A stretch of 64,000 bases of DNA. It comes from Oceanospirillales bacterium (GTDB lineage: Bacteria; Pseudomonadota; Gammaproteobacteria; Pseudomonadales; Endozoicomonadaceae). Position 1 is the stretch's first letter, and every line of letters starts with the position of its first letter. The stretch lies in contig SIHQ01000002.1 of NCBI GenBank assembly GCA_004762125.1, positions 186,001 to 250,000 on the forward strand. The letters run 5' to 3'. Below the pieces are notes generated by a model. That model made no database searches. It had not been told where the DNA came from and was given only the letters and a program-made list of their open reading frames with translations. Positions 1 through 8,737 of this stretch are shown piece by piece. Made by a program: the position numbers and the translations under genes.

Positions 1-131
1 TGTGTGAGGTCGTTGGCTGCTCTTGCTTATTCCAGTCACCTACTCTTTGTAGATTCATGGAATGTAAGATCTAAAATCTTCGCTTTTTTGCCGGCTGCTC
101 ACATTTTAAAATTCTTTGGGTATATTTGATT
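1..131. repeat. Dispersed palindromic repeat, copy 1 (left end outside window)
   Basis: This stretch aligns with 23396-23526. Shared blocks in the same order are GTTGGCTGCTCT, a CTACT/TTGTAG core, TCTTCGCT, TTTTGCCG and a terminal GGGTATA. The matches are separated by short variable segments, as expected for old copies of one short non-coding element. The left end is cut by the window start. No ORF is visible. Confidence 0.6.
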
Positions 132-169
132 GAATGCGTAAATAGAGTGAAAGCTGTAGAACCGATCGT

Positions 170-203
170 AAAAAAGGCTCGTGCATTTTACCGCAAGAGC
201 CTT
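170..203 (-). terminator. Rho-independent terminator after ccoG
   Basis: Read on the minus strand, AAGGCTC and TGC pair with GCA and GAGCCTT across one mismatch and an 8-nt loop, followed by TTTTTT. It lies 33 bp beyond the ccoG stop and would end the transcript before any ccoHIS genes. Confidence 0.75.
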
Positions 204-235
204 CTCAAGTTCGACTTATTTACATAACACAAAGG

Positions 236-1630
236 TTACTCGATCGGAGTGATAAAACGGCTGCTGACTGATGTTATCGGCAAACTTTCATCCTCTGAAG
301 AAATACTAAACTCGATCTCTTTACTGCCTTTCGTATCTATACCTGCTGGTAGGGCTAGACGAACAATGTGAGAAGCCACTTCACCGGCGTTAACGGTGAA
401 CGTCATTGGGCTGTTGGCCTTCAAACCTGCAATTCCATTGACACTGATCGTCATCTGGTGAGGCTTTTCTTCCTTGTTAACCAACTTGATGGTGTAGACG
501 TTTTCTATTTCACCACTGGCATTGGTTCTGAATAACTGGTTCCGGTCTCGCAGAATATCCAGCTCAAAAGAAGTGCGGCTGTTCAATGTATAGAAAAACA
601 TTCCAAGCATAATGATCAAAGCAGCGGCATAACCAACCATTCGCGGTCTGAGAAAACGGGTTTTAGTACCTTCTAATTCATTCTCAGTGGTATAGCGAAT
701 CAGGCCTTTTTCGTAGCCCATTTTATCCATAATAGTATCGCAGGCATCAATACAAGCGGCGCAGGTTATGCAGCTGTATTGCAGGCCGTTACGAATGTCG
801 ATACCGGTTGGGCAAACCTGAACACACACACTGCAGTCAATACAGTCACCCAGACCTTCTTCTTTGGGGTCAGCGCTCTTTTTACGAGAGCCACGATTTT
901 CGCCGCGGTTATAATCGTAGGCAACGACCAGAGTGTTGTTGTCGAACATAACGCTCTGGAAACGAGCATACGGACACATGTGAAGACAGACCATTTCTCG
1001 CAGGAAACCAGCATTTCCGTAGGTAGCAAGAGTAAAAAAGCCAATCCAGAACAGTCCCCATGAACCAACGTCCCAGCTGAAGATGGCTGGAATCAACTCA
1101 CGAATTGGAGTGAAGTAACCAACAAAAGTAATTGCAGTAGCCAGAGATACACCAAGCCATATACTGTGTTTGGCTAGTTTCCGCATGAACAGATTGGCAG
1201 ACAAAGAGCCTTTGTCGCCTTTCATTCGCTTGTTGCGATCACCTTCAGTAACTTTTTCAGCCCACATGAAAACCCATGTGAAGACACTTTGAGGGCAGGT
1301 GTAACCACACCATACCCGGCCAGCAAACACAGTGACAGCAAACAAGGCAAAAGCGCTGATAATCAGCATCCAGGACAGCAGAATAAAATCTTGAGGCCAG
1401 AAGATGGCACCAAAAATATGAAATTTACGTTCTGGCAGGTCGAATAACATCGCCTGTTGACCGCCGAGGTTGATCCATGCGGTTCCGAAAAACATCAGGA
1501 ACAGTAAACCACCGCCCATTATGCGGAGGTTTCGATAAAAACCGGTAAAGCTTCTGGTGTATATCTTGTCTGGTTTTTCGTATATATCAATCAGTTCAAG
1601 CTCAGCTGAGCCTTTTTTATCGTCTGGCAT
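236..1630 (-). CDS. ccoG: Cytochrome c oxidase accessory protein CcoG (FixG/RdxA family)
   Basis: Membrane iron-sulfur protein needed for cbb3 oxidase assembly; in the family it is linked to copper reduction for the binuclear centre. The 464-residue length is typical. Visible are membrane segments near residues 38-55, 82-103, 157-172 and 192-205 and one near 336-350. Two 4Fe-4S clusters are bound by C263/C266/C269/C273 and C287/C290/C293/C297. Further family cysteines sit in WCGYTCPQS (108-115) and HMCPYARF (217-224). The C-terminal ~110 residues look like the periplasmic Ig-like FixG domain. It is separated from ccoNOQP by an opposite-strand gene (2038-2970), so it probably has its own promoter. 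ccoH, ccoI and ccoS are not seen here. Confidence 0.95.
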   Translation of the reverse strand: MPDDKKGSAELELIDIYEKPDKIYTRSFTGFYRNLRIMGGGLLFLMFFGTAWINLGGQQAMLFDLPERKFHIFGAIFWPQDFILLSWMLIISAFALFAVTVFAGRVWCGYTCPQSVFTWVFMWAEKVTEGDRNKRMKGDKGSLSANLFMRKLAKHSIWLGVSLATAITFVGYFTPIRELIPAIFSWDVGSWGLFWIGFFTLATYGNAGFLREMVCLHMCPYARFQSVMFDNNTLVVAYDYNRGENRGSRKKSADPKEEGLGDCIDCSVCVQVCPTGIDIRNGLQYSCITCAACIDACDTIMDKMGYEKGLIRYTTENELEGTKTRFLRPRMVGYAAALIIMLGMFFYTLNSRTSFELDILRDRNQLFRTNASGEIENVYTIKLVNKEEKPHQMTISVNGIAGLKANSPMTFTVNAGEVASHIVRLALPAGIDTKGSKEIEFSISSEDESLPITSVSSRFITPIE

Positions 1631-2037
1631 ATCTCTCTACAACCCTGAATTACTTTTTTGTCGTTAGTCATCCTTGTACTCCTCTGACGGGAGTTTATTT
1701 GATGTTTTAATTGTTTAGGGATGAATCGATCGGTGGTCTTATATTAACGTCTCCTAATACATATGTCAGTGCGATCACTACTTAATTATCTATTTATTGA
1801 TCAAAGGCATTGTTTTTTAGTTATACATCTTTTGATCGAGCCTCGTTTGCGTATGTTTGAGAGAGAAGAAGGAGCTGTAAAGCCCAAATAGCTGTCTATA
1901 CTCCGATCAGTTCTGCCGACAGAACAATTTTGGAGTTTATGACTGATCGCTTACGAAACATGAATTGATATTTATTTTTTAGCGTCTAAATTTCGTGAAC
2001 TAATAATCATAAATAAATTTTCGGGGTTTGAAAGCGT
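1631..2037. other. AT-rich intergenic region with an imperfect hairpin
   Basis: This gap separates divergently read ccoG and the 310-residue unknown, so it should hold both promoters. I see no ORF worth calling. The one clear structure is at 1900-1936: ACTCC, then GTTCTG-CCGA-CAGAAC, then GGAGT, a nested inverted repeat. No exact ANR box (TTGAYNNNNRTCAA) is present, although TTGATCAA occurs near 1797. Confidence 0.4.
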
Positions 2038-2970
2038 ATGAAGTCTCTTCGGTTTGCAATAGCGCTTTGCCGGAAATCCAGATTGTGTTCGTTTTTTTCT
2101 TGTCTGTGTTTTCATACGTTCGTGTTTGCGGATCAATGGAACATCACAACATGGGATGCGGAAGGTCAGCGGGGCAATATCAAGATTACCGTGCCTTCTG
2201 TGATTCAGAGAGAATCGTCCGCTTGGTATCATGAAGCTGTATTTTCTCGTATTCTGGATAAGGAAACAGGGACGTTAGAGCAGATGCAGAGAATCGTAAT
2301 GCGCTCTGTTATTGATCTTGGAGGGCACTACTCTGCTTGTTATGACATTTTTACTGCTGATGATAATTCGAGCAAGGAGGACTGCCTGGTTCAGAATAAG
2401 TCACCTCTTCTTGAAAAAACTCCGACTCTATTGATCCTCGTTATTTTCTTTCGGGCTGCTCATCTGGATTTTGGAGAGAAAAGTAAAGCGCTACTGAGTC
2501 GTGCGGGTCGATTATCTTATTTTTTTGATGGCTTTGTTGGATTTGGGCGAATGAATATTCAGCTCAGTGAGGATGAGAGAGTTGTTTTTCTGAAAATGGG
2601 AGGAAACATATTTGCTCTACCTTATTCTGAGTCAGGCGTGTTTTCGAACCTGTCGATCCATCAGAGTGGGTTGTTTGATGAGGAGAAATTATTCCTCAAT
2701 GAGAAGAAATACTCTTATTTTTCCGCAGTTATTCTACTGCTAGGTATGGGAGGAATTGCTGTTTCAGTGAATGGCTTGCAGGCGCTAGCGGTAGCAGTTC
2801 CATGTATTACTTATGTTGTTGGGAGTGTTATTGGCGTTAACTGGTTTTATATTCAAAAAGAAATGAGTGAAATTAGCAATAGTGAGACTGAATTAACGAG
2901 TATTCTTGAGAAGGTTGGAGCTTTTAATGAGTGTCAGAAGTTGTGTTTTTTTGATTTGTTAATTCACTGA
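2038..2970 (+). CDS. Unrecognised membrane protein inserted in the cco region
   Basis: I do not recognise this 310-residue protein. It opens with a basic segment and a hydrophobic, Cys-rich stretch that could be a signal peptide ending near FVFA-DQ (residues ~30-33). A soluble part follows with four or more cysteines. A hydrophobic region near residues 233-275 could form two membrane spans, ahead of a short acidic tail. The start is an ATG with only a weak purine-rich region (CGGGG, ~10 nt upstream); a start further in would lose the signal-like segment. It is convergent with ccoP, and a shared bidirectional terminator lies between them. Base composition is AT-richer than the cco genes. Its location splits ccoP from ccoG, which are usually neighbours, so it may be a later insertion. 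Confidence 0.6.
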   Translation: MKSLRFAIALCRKSRLCSFFSCLCFHTFVFADQWNITTWDAEGQRGNIKITVPSVIQRESSAWYHEAVFSRILDKETGTLEQMQRIVMRSVIDLGGHYSACYDIFTADDNSSKEDCLVQNKSPLLEKTPTLLILVIFFRAAHLDFGEKSKALLSRAGRLSYFFDGFVGFGRMNIQLSEDERVVFLKMGGNIFALPYSESGVFSNLSIHQSGLFDEEKLFLNEKKYSYFSAVILLLGMGGIAVSVNGLQALAVAVPCITYVVGSVIGVNWFYIQKEMSEISNSETELTSILEKVGAFNECQKLCFFDLLIH

Positions 2971-2971
2971 T

Positions 2972-3009
2972 AAAAAAACCCGCACTGAAAAATTCAGGCG
3001 GGTTTTTTT
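2972..3009. terminator. Bidirectional terminator between the unknown gene and ccoP
   Basis: AAAAAAACCCGC pairs with GCGGGTTTTTTT around a loop that can itself pair (CTGAA/TTCAG). A-runs and T-runs on both sides allow termination of both convergent transcripts. Confidence 0.85.
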
Positions 3010-3027
3010 GAAAGAGCGTGTAATTGA

Positions 3028-3930
3028 TTACTTGCTTGCTTTCTTGTCCAAGCTGTAGATGTAGGTAGCAGCTAGGTGTACTTTCTCTTTTCCGAGAATG
3101 TCTTTCCAGGCTGGCATCACACCGTTACGACCCTGACGAACTGTGTATTCAATCTGAGCCTGACTTGAACCGTACAGCCAGGTTCCGTCAACTAGGTTAG
3201 GTGCACCCAGAGCTTCGTTGCCTTCAGCATTCACGCCGTGACAAGCCATGCAGGTTGTGTCGTATACTTTCTTGCCCGCTGCAACACTTTGCGGATCAGC
3301 ATCTTGACTCAAACCAGCATTGGCTCGAATAAAAGTGGCTACGTTACGTACGCCTTCATCACCAATGACTGCGCCCCAGGCAGGCATTTGACCGCTGCGA
3401 CCTTCCATAATGGTGTGATTGATCGCGTCGGCCGTGCCGCCGTACAACCAGTCGCCATCACGCAAGTTCGGGAAGCCAAATGCGCCACCTGCGTCACTGC
3501 CGTGGCAGAGAGCGCAGTTGTTAATGAAGATACGTTCACCCATCTTGACGGCTTTCGGGTTAGCGATCAGCTCATCAATAGGGGTGTTAGCGTACTGTTC
3601 AAACAGCGGTGCATATCTCTGCGCATGCTTTTCCTGATGACGTTCCAGTTCGTTCAACTGGGTCCAGCCAAGGAAGCCTTTCCAGTTACCCAAACCTGGG
3701 TATAGAAACAGGTAAAAAACGGTAAAGATGATGGTGGCAACAAACATTGCCAGCCACCATTTAGGCATCGGGTTATCCAGCTCCTGAATGCCGTCGTACT
3801 CATGTCCTGTTGTGTTAGTGGTGGTTTCAGCACGTTGTGCTATCCACTGAGTCACCAGGAAGTAGATGACGAAAGCCAGGCAACCCAGAGTGAGGACGAC
3901 AATCCATCCACTCCAGAAACTACTCATCAT
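3028..3930 (-). CDS. ccoP: cbb3-type cytochrome c oxidase subunit III (diheme cytochrome c)
   Basis: Membrane-anchored diheme cytochrome that feeds electrons to the CcoN/CcoO core. The 300-residue protein has two N-terminal membrane spans (about 5-28 and 58-78). It has two heme c sites: C139-ALC-H143 (CALCH) and C227-MAC-H231 (CMACH). Each is followed by an MPAW segment (182-185 and in the second domain) carrying the axial methionine. It is the last gene of ccoNOQP and overlaps the ccoQ stop by ATGA, a sign of translational coupling. Two ATG codons lie in tandem at the start; the first is used here. Confidence 0.96.
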   Translation of the reverse strand: MMSSFWSGWIVVLTLGCLAFVIYFLVTQWIAQRAETTTNTTGHEYDGIQELDNPMPKWWLAMFVATIIFTVFYLFLYPGLGNWKGFLGWTQLNELERHQEKHAQRYAPLFEQYANTPIDELIANPKAVKMGERIFINNCALCHGSDAGGAFGFPNLRDGDWLYGGTADAINHTIMEGRSGQMPAWGAVIGDEGVRNVATFIRANAGLSQDADPQSVAAGKKVYDTTCMACHGVNAEGNEALGAPNLVDGTWLYGSSQAQIEYTVRQGRNGVMPAWKDILGKEKVHLAATYIYSLDKKASK

Positions 3931-4124
3931 TGTGTATCCCCTTCATTCTTCTCTGATCCATCAGAATTCTGAGAATTCTTATGGGCTGCGTCATCGGCAA
4001 AAGGCATTGACGCGGCATCCTCGAATTTCTTTTTGTTCCGGCCGCTGTAAGCCCAGTAAGCGATCATTACGAAAGCTATCATGGCGAACAGTGTGGCCAG
4101 TCCTCTTATGTCATTGATGTCCAT
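3927..4124 (-). CDS. ccoQ: cbb3-type cytochrome c oxidase subunit IV (CcoQ/FixQ)
   Basis: Small single-span subunit that stabilises the cbb3 complex. It has 65 residues with one membrane helix (about 8-26) followed by SGRNKKKF, the usual basic stop-transfer motif of CcoQ, and a polar acidic tail. It sits between ccoO (6 bp upstream) and ccoP (4-bp ATGA overlap), the standard order. Confidence 0.92.
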   Translation of the reverse strand: MDINDIRGLATLFAMIAFVMIAYWAYSGRNKKKFEDAASMPFADDAAHKNSQNSDGSEKNEGDTQ

Positions 4125-4130
4125 AAGCTA

Positions 4131-4742
4131 TCACCGTTGAGTCTTGATGGCTGTGCCCAGAGACTGCAAGTAAGCGACGACGGCATCCATTTCGGTGTGG
4201 CCTTTCACAGCTTCAGTAGCACCAGCGATATCCTCTTCAGTGTAAGGAACACCGAGAGTACGCAGAGTCTTCATTTTTGTCGGTACATCCTTGCCGTCCA
4301 GAGTGTTCTGGTTCAGCCAGGGGTAGGCAGGCATGATGGACTCAGGCACTACGTCGCGAGGATCGTTCAGGTGAGCACGATGCCACTCGTTAGAGTAACG
4401 GCCGCCAACACGAGCCAGATCTGGGCCAGTACGCTTGGAGCCCCACAGGAATGTGTAGTTGTATACAGATTCACCGGCTACAGAGTAGTGACCGTAACGT
4501 TCTACTTCAGCACGCAGTGGACGGATCATCTGGGAGTGGCAACCTACACAACCTTCACGGATGTAGATGTCACGGCCTTCCAGTTGCATGGCAGTGTAAG
4601 GCTTGAGACCGTCAACCGGCTTGGTGGTTTCGTCCTGAAAAAACACTGGGACAATTTCAACCAGAGCGCCAAAGCTGATGGCTACGATCACTAGACCGAT
4701 CATGTAGCCAAGATTTTTTTCTACTATTTCATGGTTTGTCAT
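4131..4742 (-). CDS. ccoO: cbb3-type cytochrome c oxidase subunit II (monoheme cytochrome c)
   Basis: Membrane-anchored monoheme cytochrome c of the cbb3 oxidase, 203 residues. One N-terminal membrane span (about 11-33) is followed by the heme c motif C65-VG-C68-H69. The segment [14 protein letters not shown] and the PAYPWL motif are typical of CcoO, the latter carrying the axial methionine region. It lies 15 bp downstream of ccoN in the same operon. Confidence 0.96.
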   Translation of the reverse strand: MTNHEIVEKNLGYMIGLVIVAISFGALVEIVPVFFQDETTKPVDGLKPYTAMQLEGRDIYIREGCVGCHSQMIRPLRAEVERYGHYSVAGESVYNYTFLWGSKRTGPDLARVGGRYSNEWHRAHLNDPRDVVPESIMPAYPWLNQNTLDGKDVPTKMKTLRTLGVPYTEEDIAGATEAVKGHTEMDAVVAYLQSLGTAIKTQR

Positions 4743-4757
4743 GGTGAATCTCCCTGA

Positions 4758-6194
4758 TCAGGCTGCTTGTGCAGGTGATGCCTGAACTTCACCTTCAGTT
4801 TCATTGCCAGACTTAACAGTGCGATACACGTTATAAGCCATGATCAGTACGCCTATTAAGAAGAAGGCGCCACCAATGGCACGCACGGCATAACCGAACC
4901 CGCTCGCTGTTACAGATTCAACAAAGCTGTAAGTCAGGGTACCGTCGCTGTTCACTGCTCTCCACATCAAACCCTGGGTGATGCCGTTTACCCACATAGC
5001 AACGACATAAAGTACGGTGCCTATGGTAGCTAGCCAGAAGTGAGTGTTGATCAGACCGACGCTGTACATCTGCTTACGACCGCAAACAATAGGAATCAGG
5101 TGATACAGAGAACCGAAGGAGACCATGGCAACCCAACCCAAAGCACCGGAGTGTACGTGACCAATGGTCCAGTCAGTGTAATGAGACAAGGCATTAACGG
5201 TTTTAATGGCCATCATCGGGCCTTCAAAGGTAGACATACCGTAGAAGGACAGGGATACCACCAGGAAGCGCAAGATCGGATCGGTGCGCAGTTTATGCCA
5301 TGCACCTGACAAGGTCATGATGCCGTTGATCATGCCACCCCAAGATGGAGCCAGCAGTATCAGAGACATAACCATACCGAGGCTTTGAGCCCAGTCGGGC
5401 AAGGCTGTGTAATGCAGGTGGTGAGGGCCGGCCCAGATATACAGGGAAACCAGTGCCCAGAAGTGCACGATGGACAAACGATAGGAGTAAACCGGACGTT
5501 CAGCTTGCTTGGGTACGAAATAGTACATCATGCCCAGGAAACCAGCTGTCAGGAAGAAACCAACCGCGTTGTGACCGTACCACCACTGAATCATCGCATC
5601 CATAGCGCCAGCATAAGCGGAATAGGATTTGGTCATCGTTACTGGTAGTGCTGCACTGTTAACAATGTGCAGAACGGCTACGGTGATAATGAAAGCACCA
5701 AAGAACCAGTTGGCTACGTAAATGTGCTTTGCCTTACGTTTCATAATGGTGGCAAAGAACACAATGGCGTAGGACACCCATACGATAGCGATCAGGATAT
5801 CGATGGGCCATTCCAGTTCGGCATACTCCTTGGAAGAAGTGATGCCCAGTGGCAAGGTGATAGCCGCCAGTACGATAACCAGCTGCCAGCCCCAAAAGGT
5901 GAAAGCAGCCAGACCTGGCAGAGCCAGTGTCGCCTGACAGGTTCTTTGCACTACATAGTAGGAAGTTGAGAACAGTACACAACCACCAAACGCAAAGATA
6001 ACGGCGTTAGTGTGTAAAGGCCTTAACCGGCCGAAGCTGGTCCAGGGTAAATTCATGTTTAGTTCGGGGAATACCATCTGGCTGGCAATAAGCAGCCCCA
6101 CGCTCATTCCGACGATGGCCCAAACCACCGCCATGATGGCAAACTGCCTGACAACCTTATAGTTATAGGTTGGCTGTAACGTTGCAGTGCTCAT
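4758..6194 (-). CDS. ccoN: cbb3-type cytochrome c oxidase subunit I
   Basis: Catalytic heme b/b3-CuB subunit of the high-affinity terminal oxidase, reducing oxygen to water and pumping protons. The 478-residue length and dense hydrophobicity (about 12 spans) are typical. Family landmarks include the low-spin heme histidine in [14 protein letters not shown] (H61), [13 protein letters not shown] (CuB histidine), GPHHLHYT and THVHSG-like [12 protein letters not shown]. It leads ccoNOQP. The SD is modest (GAAGG about 10 nt upstream). A long non-coding region precedes it, with an ANR-type box 745 bp upstream. Confidence 0.97.
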   Translation of the reverse strand: MSTATLQPTYNYKVVRQFAIMAVVWAIVGMSVGLLIASQMVFPELNMNLPWTSFGRLRPLHTNAVIFAFGGCVLFSTSYYVVQRTCQATLALPGLAAFTFWGWQLVIVLAAITLPLGITSSKEYAELEWPIDILIAIVWVSYAIVFFATIMKRKAKHIYVANWFFGAFIITVAVLHIVNSAALPVTMTKSYSAYAGAMDAMIQWWYGHNAVGFFLTAGFLGMMYYFVPKQAERPVYSYRLSIVHFWALVSLYIWAGPHHLHYTALPDWAQSLGMVMSLILLAPSWGGMINGIMTLSGAWHKLRTDPILRFLVVSLSFYGMSTFEGPMMAIKTVNALSHYTDWTIGHVHSGALGWVAMVSFGSLYHLIPIVCGRKQMYSVGLINTHFWLATIGTVLYVVAMWVNGITQGLMWRAVNSDGTLTYSFVESVTASGFGYAVRAIGGAFFLIGVLIMAYNVYRTVKSGNETEGEVQASPAQAA

Positions 6195-7113
6195 GCTCCA
6201 TGTTACCTTCGGGTTTTGCTTGAGAATTAAAAATCGATACTGGAGTTGGCCTGAAACGTTGTGATTTCAAATAGGAATTCAGTAATACAGATAACATGGT
6301 TGGCTAATCCCCCCTGATGTCAATGAGCACTTGTTATGCTGCAGATACAGCAATAGCGTGGTCAGATAGCAGTATTGCTACTGGTTTCTGTCCAGGCAGT
6401 GCGTCGACTCGCGACTGTATTAAGAATTTCTGACTGTGAAATTCGGTTTCGGCTAACTCCCCTGAGTTGTCCGTAGACCTTGCCAGAGACTGTTACCATG
6501 AAAAATATTTCTATCATTCGCAGTCCTTTTCTCTGTTGTTGAGCTCTGAAAATACAGACCCCGGAGTGTTTGGTTGTCCTCGATCTAAATAGCCGGGTAC
6601 ATCCCACTTCTTATAATTATCCGGTCAAGCGGTACCACTGGTTTTGTCTGTTAAAGCCTGTGGTAAAACCCGCCGCAATCATACAGAAATATCCTATGGC
6701 CTGCTATGGCTTTTTGGGTGTTACTGATGGATTAGGAACACATTTGTACGACATTGTCTGTTCTGTATACGCTTTGTCAGGTTGTCCTTATTCTCTGGGC
6801 TTCAGTCCTTTAAATCAAAGTAGTTAACGCAGGCTGTGATGAATTTTGTTAACCTTTGTATGTTTTTTTTAGATAGCCTCAGATTGCCATGATTTAATCG
6901 GTAAACCCAGATAGGTGTGCTGGTTTTTTGAAGGTATATTGACCTGCGTCAAAAGAAGATGGTCAGTTTTATCTATGGTCTGCGCTCTCGGGAAGTAAAG
7001 GTTGTCGATAATATTCAAGCAATGTCGAATAGAACCGTACGCAACTTGTACAAAACATAATCATGGAAATAATTAAAAAAGCTGTATATACAGTTTAAAT
7101 GTCAGGCCCTTAA
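6195..7113. other. Long gene-poor region upstream of ccoN
   Basis: About 0.9 kb with no convincing gene. The ORFs of 81-85 codons here (6362-6607 minus, 6570-6827 plus) have no recognisable motif, no good SD and overlap one another, so I do not call them. The ccoN promoter should lie here: a minus-strand TTGACA at 6318-6323 is a possible -35, but no good -10 is at normal spacing. An ANR box lies at 6939-6952. A short start-like stretch (ATG near 7062, 11 codons) may be the remnant N-terminus of the decayed gene at 7114-7285. Confidence 0.4.
6939..6952. promoter_or_regulatory. ANR/FNR-type operator box
   Basis: TTGACCTGCGTCAA is an exact match to the FNR/ANR consensus TTGAYNNNNRTCAA and is perfectly palindromic in its arms. 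FNR-family regulators commonly control cbb3 oxidase operons. Its distance to ccoN (745 bp) is unusually long, and neither strand shows a strong -10 at class II spacing, so the target promoter is uncertain. Confidence 0.55.
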
Positions 7114-7285
7114 GCTCTGCGCTCCGGTTTTACTGAATACCTTATCTCTAATGGCATTGATGTCGATCAGACGACACTGAATACACGTAACCCCAAAAAG
7201 ATTGAAGTTGGTTAAGTTTCAGTTCGTTCTTGATGGTATGAGAAAAGATGGAACGCTTAGCCAGATTTTGAATGAAGTTCGATAA
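7114..7285 (+). pseudogene. Decayed remnant of a solute-binding protein (ABC transporter, family 3)
   Basis: No intact ORF exists, but two reading frames joined by one frameshift read like the C-terminus of an amino-acid-type periplasmic binding protein. The first frame (7114 to about 7208) gives NTRNPKKIEVG. The second (about 7203-7285) gives KFQFVLDGMRKDGTLSQIL and a stop. The pattern of a hydrophobic segment, then M-K/R-x-DGT-x-x-x-IL near the stop is characteristic of that family. Upstream the frame is closed by stops. This is inference from pattern; a translated search would settle it. Confidence 0.5.
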
Positions 7286-7287
7286 GT

Positions 7288-7313
7288 CAAAAATACCGGA
7301 GCCTGAGCTCCGG
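7288..7313 (-). terminator. Terminator after the Dyp peroxidase gene
   Basis: On the minus strand CCGGAGC-TCAG-GCTCCGG forms a perfect 7-bp stem followed by TATTTTTG. It begins about 10 bp beyond the stop codon of the gene at 7323-8246. Confidence 0.7.
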
Positions 7314-7322
7314 CCTTGAGAT

Positions 7323-8246
7323 TTAAGAAAGGGACTTCAGAAAATCCACAGAAGGAGCAAAAAACAAACAACCGGATACGGCGTTTGAGTAATCCATCAG
7401 ATGGTCATAATGACCATTGCTGTCGGCCTGAATCATGGCTTCAAGCATCTTTTCAAAATGTTCAGGTGTCTTGCAATACGATACAAAGAAAAGTCCGGAT
7501 TCACGAGCATCGCCAAAAGGCATGCTGTGGCGTAGAACCTCCACGCTCTTCCCTTCAATATTTTTAATGTTGGCCTTTTTTACATGAGCTGTTGGCGCTT
7601 TCTGTTCACCACTGAATTCAATATTGTCTTCCTTGGTGCGACCCATTACTTTTTCTTGCTCCTGCACCGGTTGTCGCTTCCAGAGTGTCAGGTTGTGGAT
7701 GTATCTCTGGGTATGAATGTAAGAACCGTTTTTGAAATCCAGGTCTTCATCAGCCACCAGGGCAACACTGGCACGGTTGTCTCCGTCCGGGTTTTCTGTG
7801 CCATCAACAAAACCGGTCAGATCTCTGCTGTCCAGATAACGAAAGCCGTGAATGTCCTCTTGAATCTGAACACTGTTGCCAAATAAGGTCATGACTTGCT
7901 GTTGAAGCTTGAAATTGAGGTCATGTCGATCAGATCGAATGTGCAGCAAAATATCGCCAGGTGAAGCGGGAGCCGTTCTTTCTCCATCTGACACTGGTTT
8001 AAATGGAGTTAGGGCTGATGGGCGTTTCCCTGGAAGCAATTGATCCCAGGCGTAGCTGCCGACAGCGACTGTGGATGAAAGTCGGGCCTGTGGATAAGTG
8101 TCAGATAACGTTTTTGTTAGATCAGGAATCTGATTGAGAGCCCTTCGGATAATTTGTTGAGAACTATCAGAATTCTTGATCGATAGTACTAGGAATAGAG
8201 CGTCGGAGTTGGCGTCGGGAGTGATGCCAGATTGCTGCAGGGGCAT
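7323..8246 (-). CDS. yfeX: Dyp-type heme peroxidase, YfeX-like
   Basis: Cytoplasmic dye-decolorizing-type peroxidase: ferredoxin-like fold, one b heme, peroxide-dependent oxidation of organic substrates. The 307-residue protein aligns by eye with E. coli YfeX along its length. The family GxxDG motif is GFVDGTEN with catalytic D148. The proximal heme histidine is H221 (PTAHVKK) and the distal arginine R239 (VLRHSMPFG). There is no Tat signal, so it is not an exported form. SD AAGG lies 8-10 nt before the ATG. It appears to be a single-gene unit. The symbol rests on similarity; the physiological substrate is unknown. Confidence 0.88.
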   Translation of the reverse strand: MPLQQSGITPDANSDALFLVLSIKNSDSSQQIIRRALNQIPDLTKTLSDTYPQARLSSTVAVGSYAWDQLLPGKRPSALTPFKPVSDGERTAPASPGDILLHIRSDRHDLNFKLQQQVMTLFGNSVQIQEDIHGFRYLDSRDLTGFVDGTENPDGDNRASVALVADEDLDFKNGSYIHTQRYIHNLTLWKRQPVQEQEKVMGRTKEDNIEFSGEQKAPTAHVKKANIKNIEGKSVEVLRHSMPFGDARESGLFFVSYCKTPEHFEKMLEAMIQADSNGHYDHLMDYSNAVSGCLFFAPSVDFLKSLS

Positions 8247-8471
8247 GGTAGTTACCTTGTTAAAAAGGTCGTATTATTTACTGAAATGGCTTTTCAGCTA
8301 TTATTTCGTCTTTTGGCTGCACTTGAAAGTGATAAAGCTGTCTGATGTTCTGAGTCATGTTGGTGGAAAACACTTGTTGAGATTGCTGTTGTCAGTGCTT
8401 AAGCTGGACTCAGATGAAAAATGCTGACCTGTAAGGTGTCAGATTGTATAAAAAATACGTTGGGAGATATT

Positions 8472-8732
8472 GTGTCCGAAAAGCTTTTATCAGCAGAGCT
8501 TGAAGCCAATCATGAACTGGATACTTGTGGTCTATTCTGTCCTGAACCCGTCATGATGCTTCATAACAAGGTGCGGGATATGAAGGCAGGAGAAGTTGTT
8601 CAGGTGAGAGCTACTGACCCTTCAACCAAGAGAGATATTCCAAAGTTTTGTAGTTTTCTTAGCCATGAGTTATTACTGCAGAAAGAGCAGGATAAGGAAT
8701 ATATTTACCTGATTCGTAAAGTGGCAAAATAG
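8472..8732 (+). CDS. tusA: Sulfur carrier/sulfurtransferase TusA
   Basis: Small sulfur-relay protein that accepts persulfide sulfur from IscS and passes it to TusBCD for tRNA 2-thiouridine or to other acceptors. The CPxP motif is C23-PEP ([10 protein letters not shown]) and the fold-typical [12 protein letters not shown] and YLIRK segments follow. A GTG start at 8472 is chosen because GGGAG lies 5 nt upstream and it gives 86 residues, near the usual ~81. An in-frame ATG at 8421 would add an unsupported 17-residue extension. It is convergent with the next gene, 5 bp apart. Confidence 0.93.
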   Translation: MSEKLLSAELEANHELDTCGLFCPEPVMMLHNKVRDMKAGEVVQVRATDPSTKRDIPKFCSFLSHELLLQKEQDKEYIYLIRKVAK

Positions 8733-8737
8733 GCCGT

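Noticed and set aside
6362-6827. ORFs of 81 and 85 codons upstream of ccoN
   Set aside because: They overlap on opposite strands, lack SD sequences and have no protein-like motifs.
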